A stretch of DNA of 64,000 nucleotides from CAZNLH01 sp964573995 (GCA_964573995.1 CAZNLH010000012.1:12842-76841), one strand, 5' to 3'. Counted from the first letter of the stretch, positions 41,619 to 51,864 are shown. The notes: generated from the sequence alone by a model not told the origin. Made by a program: numbers and translations.

Positions 41619-42767
41619 TTATTCCATCCTGCGCCTTATGAATGTCGGAATATTCAGGTAGTCGCCCTCCACTCCATCTTCTGTTTTGTCGGCTTGCAGA
41701 AAGGCCTCGAGATCGGCCCCGCGCCTGACGACCGCGGGCCTCCGGATCTCTTCCTCGCTCCTGGCGATAGAACCCAGTATGTCCTTCCGGACCGCCTTGC
41801 CCTCCTTGGGCTTCCCAAAGCCCGTGGCGATAACAGTCACCATCAGTTTGTCTTCCATGGAGGGATCGGTAACCGCTCCGAAGATGACGTTGGCATTCTC
41901 ACCGGCGGCATCATAGATGATCGATATGGCCTCTCCCACCTCGTGCAGAGACAGGTCATCACCGCCGCTTATGTTGATCAGGACCCCCTGTGCGCCACCG
42001 ATACTAACGTCCTCAAGGAGGGGGCTCAAAATAGCGTCCTGGGCACTTTCCACCGCTCGACTCTCACCGGAACCCATCCCTGTCCCCATGAGCGCGTTCC
42101 CCATTCCAGCCATGACGGTCCTCACATCGGCAAAGTCGAGGTTGATCAGGCCAGGGACAAGGATTAGGTCGGAGATCCCCTTCGTCGCATGGTAGAGGAT
42201 ATCATCGGCCACCCTGAAGGCCTCCCTCAGCGTTGTCTGTCGAGAAACGACCGACATGAGTTTCTGGTTCGGGATAACGATCATTGTATCAACCTTCTCC
42301 TTCAGGGCCTCGATCCCTTCGAGCGCCTGGCTCATCCTCTTGTGTCCCTCGAACAAGAAAGGCTTCGTGACGATCGCGACCGTCAAGGCACCGCTCTCCC
42401 GCGCGATCTCCGCCACGGTCGGCGAGGCGCCCGTACCTGTGCCTCCACCGAAACCGGCCGTGATAAACACCATGTCCGATCCCCTGATAATCTCCTCGAC
42501 CTCCCCCCGGTCTTCTTGGATCGCCTGCCTGCCCACCTCGGGAATCGCCCCGGCGCCCAGCCCCTTTGTGAGTTCCTTCCCGATCCGGATTGTCTTGGCC
42601 GCCCTGGAGGCACCAAGGGCTTGGGCGTCAGTGTTGATCGACACGAACTCAACGCCGGTGAGACCCGATTCTACCATTCGATTTACGGCATTGCCGCCCC
42701 CACCACCCACACCAATTACCTTGATCTTTGCCTGTGAGTCCTGGAATTCATCGATCTCGAAGATCAT
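41619..42767 (-). CDS. ftsZ: Cell division GTPase FtsZ
   Basis: 382 residues from ATG 42767 (MIFEIDEFQDSQAKIKVIGV); GGAAGG precedes it. It has tubulin signature GGGTGTGASP near 105, GTP-binding VIGVGGGGGNAV near 18 and T7 loop NLDFADVRTVM near 205. The C-terminal conserved peptide YLNIPTFIRRR, which binds FtsA, is intact after a short linker. Last division gene of the dcw cluster. Confidence 0.98.
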   Translation of the reverse strand: MIFEIDEFQDSQAKIKVIGVGGGGGNAVNRMVESGLTGVEFVSINTDAQALGASRAAKTIRIGKELTKGLGAGAIPEVGRQAIQEDRGEVEEIIRGSDMVFITAGFGGGTGTGASPTVAEIARESGALTVAIVTKPFLFEGHKRMSQALEGIEALKEKVDTMIVIPNQKLMSVVSRQTTLREAFRVADDILYHATKGISDLILVPGLINLDFADVRTVMAGMGNALMGTGMGSGESRAVESAQDAILSPLLEDVSIGGAQGVLINISGGDDLSLHEVGEAISIIYDAAGENANVIFGAVTDPSMEDKLMVTVIATGFGKPKEGKAVRKDILGSIARSEEEIRRPAVVRRGADLEAFLQADKTEDGVEGDYLNIPTFIRRRME

Positions 42768-42793
42768 CCTGCCTTCCCCCTTCTTTAAACCTA

Positions 42794-44026
42794 TTATACC
42801 ACGTCCCCTTTGAGGACCTTGAACCAATCGACCAGACCACTCAAGACGCCGGAACCGTTTCGCCGGCTGTATCTCCTGCCCGCCTTTCGATCACATCCAT
42901 GGAGGATGAGCCCGATCACCGTCGAATATTCCGGCTCGAACATCCTGCTTTCCATTCCATCCAGCGAAGGAGGCCTCCCAACACGTGTGGGGCGCTCGAA
43001 TATCTTCTCGGCAAGAGCGGTTACATTGCCGAGGTTTGCTCCCCCTCCTGCCAGGACGATCCCAGCGGGGATCGTATCGTAATGAGGATCCCCCTCGAAT
43101 TCCATCCTTACCATCTCGAAGATCTCTTCCATCCTCGACTGGATGACCGATGTAAGGTTGAATCTCGAGTCTCGATCCCCGTTGAAAAGGCTACCCTGGG
43201 GTGTCGCTTCCCTTTTCTCACCTGCCTCTTCCTGCAGTGCCCTGCCCTCCCTTAACTTGACCTCCTCGGCCTCTGATACCGACATCCTCTGAACTATGGC
43301 GATATCACTTGTCACATGCCCTCCGCCAAGAAGGAGAACGCCGGAGTGCCTGAGGCTGCCGCCCGAGAAAAGGGCCAGCCCAGTAAGATCACCCCCGATG
43401 TCTACCATCGCAGAGCCCAACTCCCGTTCATCCTCGCTGAGCACACTGTAACCATCCGCCAGTGAATCGAGGACCATGTCGCTTACTTCGACACCGGCCA
43501 TGTTGATGCTCTTCTCCAGGTTCTTCAGAGACGAGACAGAACCTGTGATCAGGTGGACCTCGGCCTCCAGACGGATTCCGCTCATCCCGACCGGATCCCG
43601 GATCCCCCTCTGGTCATCCAGGGTAAACTCCTGCTCTATCACGTGGAGGACCTCGCGATCGTTCGGAATCGCCATCGTTCCCGCCGCCTCTATGACCCGT
43701 TTTACGTCCCGCCTCGTAATCTCATCCCCGTTCCTTGAGACCGCTATCACCCCCCTTGAGTCCATCCCCTGGAGATGCCCGCCGGAGACACTCACTATCG
43801 CACTGCCTATCTCGCACCCGGCAGACGATTGAGCGTCCAGGACAACTCTCCGGACCGACTCGACCACCGCTTCCATGTCTACGACAATACCACGCCTCAT
43901 CCCCTCGGACTTTCCCTCCGCCCAACCGATCACCTTTGGAACCTCCGTATCATCACGCAAGGCCATTACTGTGCAGACCTTGGTCGCACCCACATCGAGG
44001 CCTGTTATTATTTCTTCTTTCATCAC
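42794..44026 (-). CDS. ftsA: Cell division protein FtsA
   Basis: 410 residues (GTG 44026 or ATG 44023). Actin-like ATPase folds: phosphate loop GLDVGATKVCTVMA near 9, the SHS2/1C insertion near 85-165, VDIGGDLTGLALFSGGSL near 208 and LAGGGANLGNV near 343. The C-terminal amphipathic helix that binds the membrane is visible (GVLSGLVDWFKVLKGDVV). It anchors FtsZ to the membrane. FtsZ follows by 26 bases. Confidence 0.97.
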   Translation of the reverse strand: MMKEEIITGLDVGATKVCTVMALRDDTEVPKVIGWAEGKSEGMRRGIVVDMEAVVESVRRVVLDAQSSAGCEIGSAIVSVSGGHLQGMDSRGVIAVSRNGDEITRRDVKRVIEAAGTMAIPNDREVLHVIEQEFTLDDQRGIRDPVGMSGIRLEAEVHLITGSVSSLKNLEKSINMAGVEVSDMVLDSLADGYSVLSEDERELGSAMVDIGGDLTGLALFSGGSLRHSGVLLLGGGHVTSDIAIVQRMSVSEAEEVKLREGRALQEEAGEKREATPQGSLFNGDRDSRFNLTSVIQSRMEEIFEMVRMEFEGDPHYDTIPAGIVLAGGGANLGNVTALAEKIFERPTRVGRPPSLDGMESRMFEPEYSTVIGLILHGCDRKAGRRYSRRNGSGVLSGLVDWFKVLKGDVV

Positions 44027-44033
44027 CTCTTGA

Positions 44034-44831
44034 TCACCCCCTTTCCCTGTGAGATTTTCCCGGCTGCGCCTTATGCACCACCACCTGATCCTTGTAACGC
44101 ATGTCTATCGTACAGGATTCGATCCCCCTGTCTTGCAGATCCTTCATTACCTCGCAGAGGAGCATGACATTATCCATCGATAACTCCACGCCAAGGTGGA
44201 CCCGATGGCCCTGAGATACCGTGGTAAGGGTGATCCCTCCTCCTTCATCGACGCTAAGGACGGAGATCTCCTGGAAGAGGGGGAGGCCGGAGGCCCTCAC
44301 GAGTTTCAGGAACCGCAGCGCCGACTCCACCGACACGGATTCTACCCTCCCCACCGCATCTATGCGGTAATCGCCCGATGGTTCGACGATCGGCAGTTCC
44401 AGGTCGAAATCAGACGCAGAAATCGGCAGGACCCATCCATCTTCATCTACGGGAATAAGCGTGTCATCACTCAGCATCGCGATCGGTTCCCTTTCCACCA
44501 CGCGTATGATGATCCATCCCGGTGGAACCCTGTCCACCTCGGCCCACTTGATCATCGGCATGCGTCGAAGCATCACGGAGACGCCGCCATGATCCTCGAA
44601 TATCGTCTTGCCGAGTTCGGGAGAGGCCACGTTCAGGATATCCACGGGGTCACTGTAACGGGCGCCAACGATCCTTACTTCCCGAATATCAAAGACCCCC
44701 CTCGACACCGCCCATTGATAAAATACAGCGAGCGATATCGCCGCAAGGACGAAAGGGGCCCCGGATTTGAGCCATCCGGTATGACCGGCTCCTATCCTAC
44801 CGGCTAACCCTCCTGTCCGACGCTTCCTCAA
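44034..44831 (-). CDS. ftsQ: Cell division protein FtsQ
   Basis: 265 residues from TTG 44831, overlapping the murB stop by 4 bases. A short basic cytoplasmic N-terminus, one membrane helix (about 25-45) and a POTRA domain (about 50-120: FDIREVRIVGARYSDPVDIL) precede the beta domain (about 125-250). It recruits FtsB/FtsL and later division proteins. No ddl gene lies between murB and ftsQ. Confidence 0.93.
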   Translation of the reverse strand: MRKRRTGGLAGRIGAGHTGWLKSGAPFVLAAISLAVFYQWAVSRGVFDIREVRIVGARYSDPVDILNVASPELGKTIFEDHGGVSVMLRRMPMIKWAEVDRVPPGWIIIRVVEREPIAMLSDDTLIPVDEDGWVLPISASDFDLELPIVEPSGDYRIDAVGRVESVSVESALRFLKLVRASGLPLFQEISVLSVDEGGGITLTTVSQGHRVHLGVELSMDNVMLLCEVMKDLQDRGIESCTIDMRYKDQVVVHKAQPGKSHRERG

Positions 44832-45784
44832 AGTATCCCCTCGAGTTCTTCCTCGGTCAATCCGAGAAAGATGACCTCCGGTTCGAGTTCTATGCCGAAT
44901 CTCCCGTAAACACCCTCCTTCATCAATCTCATTAGGGAGAGCACCTCTACCGCCCGCGCGCCGCCGGTGTTGACGATGAAATTGGCATGTTTCTCCGAAA
45001 TCATTGCCCCCCCTATCCTCTTTCCCCTCAAACCCACAGTATCTATCAACTTGCCGGCGTGAAAACCCTTGGGGTTCTTGAAGACACTCCCGAATGTAGG
45101 CAGGCTTATTGCATGCACACTCTTCCGCCGAACCAGGAACTGTCTCAGCCTCTGCTTGAGGAGCGCCGGGCTCTCTTTCTCGTAACGTATCTCGACCCGT
45201 GTAATGATGAAATCGGTCGGAACGCCTCCATTTCGATAACTCGGCCTTGCCTCTTCCCTGGAGATGACATGCTCTCCGCCACCCATGTCTACGGCATATA
45301 CCCAGTTAATATCGTCCCAGATCTCCCTCCCCCACGCCCCAGCGTTCATTCTCACTGCACCACCTACGGTCCCGGGGAGACCCGCGAAGTGCTCGGTACC
45401 GCCCCATCCCTCCCTCACACCCACGAGCGAGAGGTCTCTCATCAAGCAGCCGGCCCCCACCGTGAGCGATCCATCGTGATCCACCAGTTCCTTGAACCCC
45501 CCGCCAAGTTTGATTACGAACCCATCGTATCCACGATCGCCCACGAGGAGGTTGGAGCCTCCACCGAGGACAAAGACGTCCACGGGAGGCATATTCTCTC
45601 CTCCAAGCACCTTCATGCACGTGATAAGGGCCCCGTAATCGCGAGCCTCGACCAGTGCCGTGCACTCGCCCCCGATGTGCACGGTCGTGTAGTCCTTCAA
45701 CATCGCGCCCCTCTTCACGTCCAGGCCGTCGATTCCTTCAATCTGCTTGATCCACTCCGATGAAGGCATGGACCACCCCATCAC
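44828..45784 (-). CDS. murB: UDP-N-acetylenolpyruvoylglucosamine reductase MurB
   Basis: 318 residues (GTG 45784, or ATG 45781 coupled as TGATG to the murC stop). FAD-binding motifs VLGGGSNLLVGDRGYDG near 83 and AGLPGTVGGAVRMNAGA near 143. Catalytic residues lie in SFGSVFKNPKG-like PTFGSVFKNPKGFHAG near 238 and the C-terminal Glu in LEPEVIFLG. The YRNGGVP region matches type I enzymes' substrate loop. It reduces the enolpyruvyl product of MurA with NADPH. Confidence 0.96.
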   Translation of the reverse strand: MMGWSMPSSEWIKQIEGIDGLDVKRGAMLKDYTTVHIGGECTALVEARDYGALITCMKVLGGENMPPVDVFVLGGGSNLLVGDRGYDGFVIKLGGGFKELVDHDGSLTVGAGCLMRDLSLVGVREGWGGTEHFAGLPGTVGGAVRMNAGAWGREIWDDINWVYAVDMGGGEHVISREEARPSYRNGGVPTDFIITRVEIRYEKESPALLKQRLRQFLVRRKSVHAISLPTFGSVFKNPKGFHAGKLIDTVGLRGKRIGGAMISEKHANFIVNTGGARAVEVLSLMRLMKEGVYGRFGIELEPEVIFLGLTEEELEGIL

Positions 45785-47151
45785 TCCGGCAACCCGCGGA
45801 GGATCTCCTCCCCAACCTTCCAGACATCACCGGCTCCCATAGTGATGACGATATCGCCGGGCACGATGACCTTCAGGACCTCCGCCGCCAATTGCCTCTT
45901 GTTCGCCACGTAGTAGACTTGCCTCAGGCCATGCCGCATAGCGGCACGGACAATGAGTTCCCCCGTTACACCCTCTATTGGATCCTCCCTCGCAGGATAT
46001 ATATCGGTTACGAAGAGCACGTTCGCCTGATGGAAGGATCGCCCGAATTCCTGATGGAATGACTGCGTCCTCGTGTAGAGATGGGGCTGGAACACGACGA
46101 CGATACGGCGATCCCAGCCATCTCTCGCACCTTTCAGCGTGGCCTCGATCTCGGTAGGGTGATGTGCATAATCATCGACGACCATGACACCTCCCCGCTC
46201 ACCCTTGACCTCGAATCGACGGTGCACTCCGGAGAATTGTTCCAAGGCCTGTGCGGCCCCTGAGAAGGGAATCCCGAGTTCCATCGCCACCAGCAGCGCG
46301 GCAAGCGAATTCTTGACATTGTGCCGACCCGGCACCTGCAGGTTCACAAGACCCAGTTTATCCCCCCGCCAATAGGCCGTGTACCGCGATGATAGCCCGG
46401 AGAAGTATATCTCTCTGGCCTGGAGGTCCACGTTGGCGCCGAGACCATATGTCATCAGGTCCCTTGTGAGACGGGGTAGGATGGATAGTATCGCCTCGTC
46501 ATCGCCGCACAGGATGGAGGAACCGTAGAAGGGTACCTTGTTGCAGAAGATGATGAACGCCTCCTTGATCTCTTCTATGTCACGGTAACAGTCGAGGTGT
46601 TCCGACTCTATGGTCGTGACAACGGCAATCGACGGGGAGAGTTGCAGAAACGAACGATCGAACTCGTCGGCTTCAGCCACGAAGTAATCACCCTGGCCCA
46701 TTTCAGCCCCCGTACCAATGCTCCTGACCCTCCCCCCAACGATCACAGTCGGGTCAAGCCCTCCCATCTTGAGAACATCACCAAGCATCGACGTGGTAGT
46801 CGTCTTGCCGTGGGTCCCCGCCACTGCAATGCCGTATTTCATCCGCATCAATTCGGCCAGCATTTCCGCCCTTCTGATGGTTATGATCTTGTCGATCTTT
46901 GCACGTACGATCTCGGGATTATCCGGCCGGATCGCAGACGAAATCACCACGACATCGGCACCGCTCACGTTCTCCGGTTCGTGATGATACGTGATCTTAG
47001 CACCGAGCCCCTCCAGCCTCCTCGTCACCGGGGTCTCCCGAATATCGGAGCCGCTAACCGTGTGGCCCATCTTCAGGAGTATCTCGGCGATCCCGCACAT
47101 GCCGGTTCCGCCAATCCCCACCAGATGCAGATGCCTATACTTCTTGAACAA
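45781..47151 (-). CDS. murC: UDP-N-acetylmuramate-L-alanine ligase MurC
   Basis: 456 residues from TTG 47151, with AGGAGG 5 bases upstream. It has an N-terminal Rossmann domain (HLVGIGGTGMCGIAEIL), ATP loop AGTHGKTTTTSML near 112, and the substrate region HRRFEVKGE followed by VDDYAHHPTEIEATL. Adds L-Ala to UDP-MurNAc. Confidence 0.97.
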   Translation of the reverse strand: MFKKYRHLHLVGIGGTGMCGIAEILLKMGHTVSGSDIRETPVTRRLEGLGAKITYHHEPENVSGADVVVISSAIRPDNPEIVRAKIDKIITIRRAEMLAELMRMKYGIAVAGTHGKTTTTSMLGDVLKMGGLDPTVIVGGRVRSIGTGAEMGQGDYFVAEADEFDRSFLQLSPSIAVVTTIESEHLDCYRDIEEIKEAFIIFCNKVPFYGSSILCGDDEAILSILPRLTRDLMTYGLGANVDLQAREIYFSGLSSRYTAYWRGDKLGLVNLQVPGRHNVKNSLAALLVAMELGIPFSGAAQALEQFSGVHRRFEVKGERGGVMVVDDYAHHPTEIEATLKGARDGWDRRIVVVFQPHLYTRTQSFHQEFGRSFHQANVLFVTDIYPAREDPIEGVTGELIVRAAMRHGLRQVYYVANKRQLAAEVLKVIVPGDIVITMGAGDVWKVGEEILRGLPE

Positions 47152-47160
47152 GAGGGCCTC

Positions 47161-48249
47161 CTACCTCCCCAGGGCAATGATCCTGTTTACCAGTTCGTCC
47201 CTGGCCCCGGGCCGGCCAAGAGAGAAGGCGGCGCGTGACATACTCTTCCAGCGCCCTCTCTCCCCGAACACTTTGTCCACGATCCTCCTTAGCGATCCTC
47301 CGTCGGCCTCCCGCTCTCCCAGCACAATGGCCGCCCCCGCCCTTTCGAACGACAAGGCGTTCCGTTCCTGGTGCCCCCCGGTCGCATAAGGATAGGGGAT
47401 CAGGACCGAGGGAATCCCCCAGAAGGCCAGTTCCGAAAGGGTCATCGCTCCCGCCCTGCATATCGCCAGGTCTACCTCTCGATAGATGGAGGAGAGATCG
47501 GTGAAGAAGGGGCTTATTACAGGCAGGGGATGTTTCTCCTTCAGGGCGGCGTTTACCCATGAATAGTCGCTGTCCCCTGTCTGGAAATATACCCTGTAAG
47601 GAAGTCGATCGAAGGTGTGGAGGTAACGGACCACTATCCGGTTGATAGGATGCGCCCCCTGGCTTCCTCCCATCACGAGGATCACCGGCGGCTCACCCGG
47701 GCGTTCCCTCCGTGAGACATTCACTCCCCCGTTCCCATTCCCGTTGAACGCAACCGGGTTACCAGTGAGGTACACCTTCTTTCGGCCGGCGCCGGCCAAT
47801 TTCAGCGCCTCTGGGAAAGAGACATGTATCTCGTCGACCAATGGTGCCAACAACCGGTTCGCCAGGCCTGGCATGATATTCTGCTCCTGAATCATCACGG
47901 GGATCCGTCTTATCCAGGCCGCCAGGAGGACCGGACCGCTCACGTAGCCGCCGGTCCCAACTACAACCTGGGGACGAAACCGCCTCACAACCGAAAGACT
48001 GCGGAAGAGTCCCTTGATGATGGAGAATGGGAACAGCAACCCTTGGAGCCTCAGGCGCCTCGGGAATGGCCTTACCGGGATGGCGCACCAAGGCAGTCCC
48101 TCCCGGTCAAGCATGTTCCTTCCCCTCTGGTCGTCGGAGAGGCAGAACATCACCTCCATATCACCGGACCGCCTCAACAGCCCTCTCGCCAGGATCACGG
48201 CCGGCAGGATATGGCCGCCCGTACCGGCGCAGGCAAACAATATCCTCAT
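47161..48249 (-). CDS. murG: Undecaprenyldiphospho-muramoylpentapeptide GlcNAc-transferase MurG
   Basis: 362 residues. Two Rossmann folds: the glycine-rich loop FACAGTGGHILPAVILA at the N-terminus, GTGGYVSGPV near 97 and the UDP-GlcNAc-binding GGSQGAHPIN near 196 and ICRAGAMTLSELAFWGIP near 260. It converts lipid I to lipid II at the inner membrane surface. Overlaps ftsW by 4 bases. Confidence 0.97.
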   Translation of the reverse strand: MRILFACAGTGGHILPAVILARGLLRRSGDMEVMFCLSDDQRGRNMLDREGLPWCAIPVRPFPRRLRLQGLLFPFSIIKGLFRSLSVVRRFRPQVVVGTGGYVSGPVLLAAWIRRIPVMIQEQNIMPGLANRLLAPLVDEIHVSFPEALKLAGAGRKKVYLTGNPVAFNGNGNGGVNVSRRERPGEPPVILVMGGSQGAHPINRIVVRYLHTFDRLPYRVYFQTGDSDYSWVNAALKEKHPLPVISPFFTDLSSIYREVDLAICRAGAMTLSELAFWGIPSVLIPYPYATGGHQERNALSFERAGAAIVLGEREADGGSLRRIVDKVFGERGRWKSMSRAAFSLGRPGARDELVNRIIALGR

Positions 48250-49364
48250 GTTCTCCTCTCCATCATCCCCCTGCCTTTCCCCTTACGGGCGACGTTTATA
48301 ATAACGCCTATGCTCCCAAGCAGGGTTACCATGGAGGAACCCCCGTAACTGATGAATGGAAGCCCGACCCCCGCCGACGGAAGGAGCCCCACGTTTATCG
48401 CCGCGCTCAATATCACTGGGATCATCACCATGGACAGGATCCCGCCGACCAGGAGAAAGCCGAATGGATCGGGACACATCGACATGATCTTGTAACCGTA
48501 GAATCCGAGCAAGGCAAAGAGGAGAAGGACGCCAACCGTTCCCACCAGTCCGAGTTCCTCGCCGATCACGGCGAAGATTGAGTCCGTATGCGACTCGGGC
48601 AGGAAGAAGTACTTCTGCAACCCGTTCCCGATACCCCGGCCGAATGTCCCGCCTGAGCCGAGGGCGATCATCGCCTGATGGCGCTGGTAATTCCCTTTAA
48701 GCAACCCCTCACTGGGGTTGAGCATGGCCATGATCCGCTCCAGTTGGTATCCCGTGAGGTGGATGACCCACAAGGATCCGAGTAAGAATATCACGCAGCA
48801 CAATGCAATGTGATGTACGCGCGCTCCCCCCAGGAAAAGGAGGAGGATGGAGATTGAAAAGCAGAGGATCGCGGTGGAAAGGTCGGGCTCGAGGACAACC
48901 AGCACTACGATCATGGTCATAACGATGAACAAGGGGAGCACACCGTCCCTGAACTCCCTGATCTTGGACCCCTTGTTCAGGATCGTTACAGCACCCCAGA
49001 GCACCAGCGCGAACTTCGCCACTTCCGAAGGCTGAAAGGTGAAGGGAAACACGATCCACCGCCTGACGTGCCGCATAAGCGGCGTTATCGACCTCGTAAA
49101 AGGAAGCAGGGGAATAAGCAGTAATACGGCCGAGAAGAGGAGCAACGGCTTTGCCACGGGACGATACCTTCGGTAATCGATCCGTGAGACGACCAGCATC
49201 AATAAAAGGCCCAGCACGATCCGTAAGGCCTGCGAACGAAGGAAGTATAGGCTGTCCCCGTAGCGGTACTTAGCGACGGGTAATCCTGCGCTGTTCAGCA
49301 TCAGGAGCCCAAAGGCCAGGATAAAGAGGATGATCAATACCAGGTTTCTCCTCGCCTGCTCCAC
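48246..49364 (-). CDS. ftsW: SEDS peptidoglycan glycosyltransferase FtsW
   Basis: 372 residues from GTG 49364 with AGGAG eight bases upstream. About ten membrane helices. SEDS signatures PSEVAKFALVLWGA near 110, LEPDLSTAIL near 158, the loop SGGTFGRGIGNGLQKYFFLPESHTD (split: GSGGTFGRGIGNG and FLPESHTDSIFAVIGEE) and SYGGSSMVTLLGSIG near the end. It polymerises septal glycan with FtsI. Confidence 0.96.
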   Translation of the reverse strand: MEQARRNLVLIILFILAFGLLMLNSAGLPVAKYRYGDSLYFLRSQALRIVLGLLLMLVVSRIDYRRYRPVAKPLLLFSAVLLLIPLLPFTRSITPLMRHVRRWIVFPFTFQPSEVAKFALVLWGAVTILNKGSKIREFRDGVLPLFIVMTMIVVLVVLEPDLSTAILCFSISILLLFLGGARVHHIALCCVIFLLGSLWVIHLTGYQLERIMAMLNPSEGLLKGNYQRHQAMIALGSGGTFGRGIGNGLQKYFFLPESHTDSIFAVIGEELGLVGTVGVLLLFALLGFYGYKIMSMCPDPFGFLLVGGILSMVMIPVILSAAINVGLLPSAGVGLPFISYGGSSMVTLLGSIGVIINVARKGKGRGMMERRT

Positions 49365-49366
49365 CG

Positions 49367-50782
49367 CTATGTCTCCTTCCCCAACCGGGCCACCTCGTCC
49401 TTGAAATCCGCCCCACGTCCCTCGAAATCACGGTACTGGTCGTAACTCGAGGTCCCCGGAGACAGCAAGACGACATCACCCTCGCTCGATGCCTCGAATG
49501 CCGAATGCACGGCCTCCCTCATGCCTTCGACGATACACGATGGGAGGCCCCCGCCCAATTCTTCGACCATCCGCCCGGCACATTCACCCATGGCCACTAT
49601 GAACTTCACCCTCTTCTGGATCTCATCCCTCAATTTCGAATAATCGAGCCCCTTCTCCTTGCCCCCGACTATCAGCACGATTCCCCCCGGGAAGGCCTCC
49701 ACGCCCGCCCTCAAAGACGCAAGGTTGGTCGACTTGGAATCATTGATAAAGCGCACCCCGTTGACCTCACCGACCGGTTCCAGCCGGTGTTCCAGGCCCG
49801 TGATCCCGTGAATTCCGTGCCGGATCCCCTTCGCGTGCACTCCCACCGACCTCGCAACGGCCGAGGCGGCCATGGCGTTCGCCAGGTTGTGCTCCCCCGC
49901 CAACGGAAGGTCGTCCCGGCTGAAGAGGACCTCCTCCTCTTCCCCGTGCCGCCAAACAATATCCTCTCCCATTGGAGAAACCCCTTCGCCGAGTTCATGC
50001 AGGGAGAAAGGTATCCTTCTCCCTTTCAGGCCGCGCAGGATCAAAGGGACATGACGATCCATGGCGTTGTAGACCACGGTATCACCCTTCCCCACGTTCA
50101 TAAGGATCCTTCCCTTGTCATCCAGGTATTCCCGGAAGTCTCCGTACCTGTCCATGTGGTCGGCCGTGACATTGAGAATCACCGAGATCGCGGGATGAAA
50201 GTACCGTACGTGCCTCAGTTGAAAACTGCTCACCTCCACTACCAGCCAGCCCCCGGGCCCGACCCCCCGGCATGCGGCACTGAGTGGATTACCTATATTG
50301 CCGCAGACACGGGCCTCCATGCCGGCCGCCTGCAGGATATGTCCTACCATCAGCACCGTCGTTGTCTTGCCGTTCGTCCCCGTCACGGCCGCTATCGGGG
50401 CGTCCGCGTACCACCCTGCCACCTCGATCTCGCTGAAGACCGGGACCCCGCGCTCCCCCAATTCCTTCATCACCGGCGCGTCATCGGGAATACCGGGACT
50501 CACCACAACGAACTTCGATCCCGCGAGCCTGTCAATCGGATGGGCTCCAAGGTGTACCTCCACGCCCATGCCTTCAAGCAACCCCTTGGCCGCGAGCGTC
50601 TCATCGTTCTCTGCGATATCAGAGGCAAGGACCCTCAGGCCCTCGCCGGCCATGAGCCTCGCCACGGAGAGGCCGCTCCTGGCCAGGCCGATGACCGAGA
50701 CACTCGTGCCCGGCCCGCGCCACGACTCTTCAACAGGATACCGCCCCCTATCCGTAGTTGCTCCTTCCGGTACAGACCTCAT
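49367..50782 (-). CDS. murD: UDP-N-acetylmuramoylalanine-D-glutamate ligase MurD
   Basis: 471 residues from ATG 50782, coupled to mraY by a 4-base overlap; a longer frame to 50866 lies inside mraY. It has an N-terminal Rossmann-like domain (SVIGLARSGLSVARLM), ATP loop VTGTNGKTTTVLMV near 138, LEHRLEPVGEVNGVRFINDS and the C-terminal LSPGTSSYDQYRDFEGRG. Adds D-Glu to UDP-MurNAc-L-Ala. Confidence 0.96.
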   Translation of the reverse strand: MRSVPEGATTDRGRYPVEESWRGPGTSVSVIGLARSGLSVARLMAGEGLRVLASDIAENDETLAAKGLLEGMGVEVHLGAHPIDRLAGSKFVVVSPGIPDDAPVMKELGERGVPVFSEIEVAGWYADAPIAAVTGTNGKTTTVLMVGHILQAAGMEARVCGNIGNPLSAACRGVGPGGWLVVEVSSFQLRHVRYFHPAISVILNVTADHMDRYGDFREYLDDKGRILMNVGKGDTVVYNAMDRHVPLILRGLKGRRIPFSLHELGEGVSPMGEDIVWRHGEEEEVLFSRDDLPLAGEHNLANAMAASAVARSVGVHAKGIRHGIHGITGLEHRLEPVGEVNGVRFINDSKSTNLASLRAGVEAFPGGIVLIVGGKEKGLDYSKLRDEIQKRVKFIVAMGECAGRMVEELGGGLPSCIVEGMREAVHSAFEASSEGDVVLLSPGTSSYDQYRDFEGRGADFKDEVARLGKET

Positions 50783-51864
50783 CTGATCTTCAGCGTGCTG
50801 AGCCCTATTAGAGCGCAGATCGCGGCCAGTATGTAAAAACGAGTCACGATCTTGGACTCGTTCCACCCCTTCAATTCAAAGTGGTGATGGAGCGGCGCCA
50901 TCAGGAAGATGCGCTTTCCCCTGCACTTGAACGACAGGACCTGTGCGATCACCGACAGGGCCTCCACAACGAAGACACCGCCGACGATGAAAAGTACGAG
51001 TTCCGACTTCAAGAGTATGGCGAGCGTGGCCAGGGCGCCCCCGATCGACAACGAGCCCGTATCGCCCATGAAGACCTCCGCCCTGTGCGCATTGTACCAC
51101 AGGAAGCCCATCGATGCACCGACCAGGCTCATGCAGAATACAGTGAGTTCCCCGCTGCCCGGCAGAGGAATGATCTGCAGGTAGCGGCTGAAGAGGGCGT
51201 GGCCGTGCAGATAGGCGAATCCCGCGAACGCAATGGCGGCAAACGCGCTTATTCCTATGGCCAACCCGTCCAGCCCATCAGTGAGATTAACGGCGTTCGA
51301 CGTCCCCGTGATCACAAGTATGATAAACGGTATGTAAAACCACCCGAGGTCGAGGTAGACATTCTTGAAAAAAGGGACGGTCGTCTTGGTCACGATATCC
51401 GCCTGCACGGGAAATCTGGTGAGGATAAACCCGAGGAGCAGGCCCAGCCCTATCTGGCCCATCAACTTGTACCGTCCGACCAGGCCCGAGTTCAATTTCC
51501 TGATGCTCTTGAGATAGTCGTCCAATGCCCCTATTAGACCCATCCAGACGGTGGAAATGAGTACCAGGTGCACGTAGCCGACCGTCAAATCTGACCACAG
51601 GAGTGTAGGAATGATGGTCGAGACAATAATGATGATACCCCCCATCGTCGGCGTCCCGCGCTTCTCGAGGTGCCTCTTCGGAACATCCACACGGACTGAC
51701 TCTACGATCTGGTGCTCTTTCAGGAACCTGATCAGGCGGGGCCCAAGAATGAAACTGATCAAAAGGGCCGTGACCGTGGCATAAGCAGCCCTGAAGGTGA
51801 TGTACCGGAAGATATTAAATATGGGATGATACCTTACGAGGGGGTAGAGCAGGTGATAAAACAT
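50779..51864 (-). CDS. mraY: Phospho-N-acetylmuramoyl-pentapeptide-transferase MraY
   Basis: 361 residues, ten membrane helices. It has KRGTPTMGGIIII near 69, IGALDDYLKSIRK (DDxxK) near 114, the catalytic NLTDGLDGLA near 193 and VFMGDTGSLSIGGALA near 265, and HHHFELKGWNESKIVTRF near the C-terminus. It makes lipid I. The ATG overlaps the murF TGA by 1 base. Confidence 0.98.
   Translation of the reverse strand: MFYHLLYPLVRYHPIFNIFRYITFRAAYATVTALLISFILGPRLIRFLKEHQIVESVRVDVPKRHLEKRGTPTMGGIIIIVSTIIPTLLWSDLTVGYVHLVLISTVWMGLIGALDDYLKSIRKLNSGLVGRYKLMGQIGLGLLLGFILTRFPVQADIVTKTTVPFFKNVYLDLGWFYIPFIILVITGTSNAVNLTDGLDGLAIGISAFAAIAFAGFAYLHGHALFSRYLQIIPLPGSGELTVFCMSLVGASMGFLWYNAHRAEVFMGDTGSLSIGGALATLAILLKSELVLFIVGGVFVVEALSVIAQVLSFKCRGKRIFLMAPLHHHFELKGWNESKIVTRFYILAAICALIGLSTLKIR

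Noticed and set aside
49505..50836. 443-codon plus-strand frame opposite murD
   Set aside because: High-GC antisense shadow; His/Pro/Arg-rich nonsense composition, and murD is certain.
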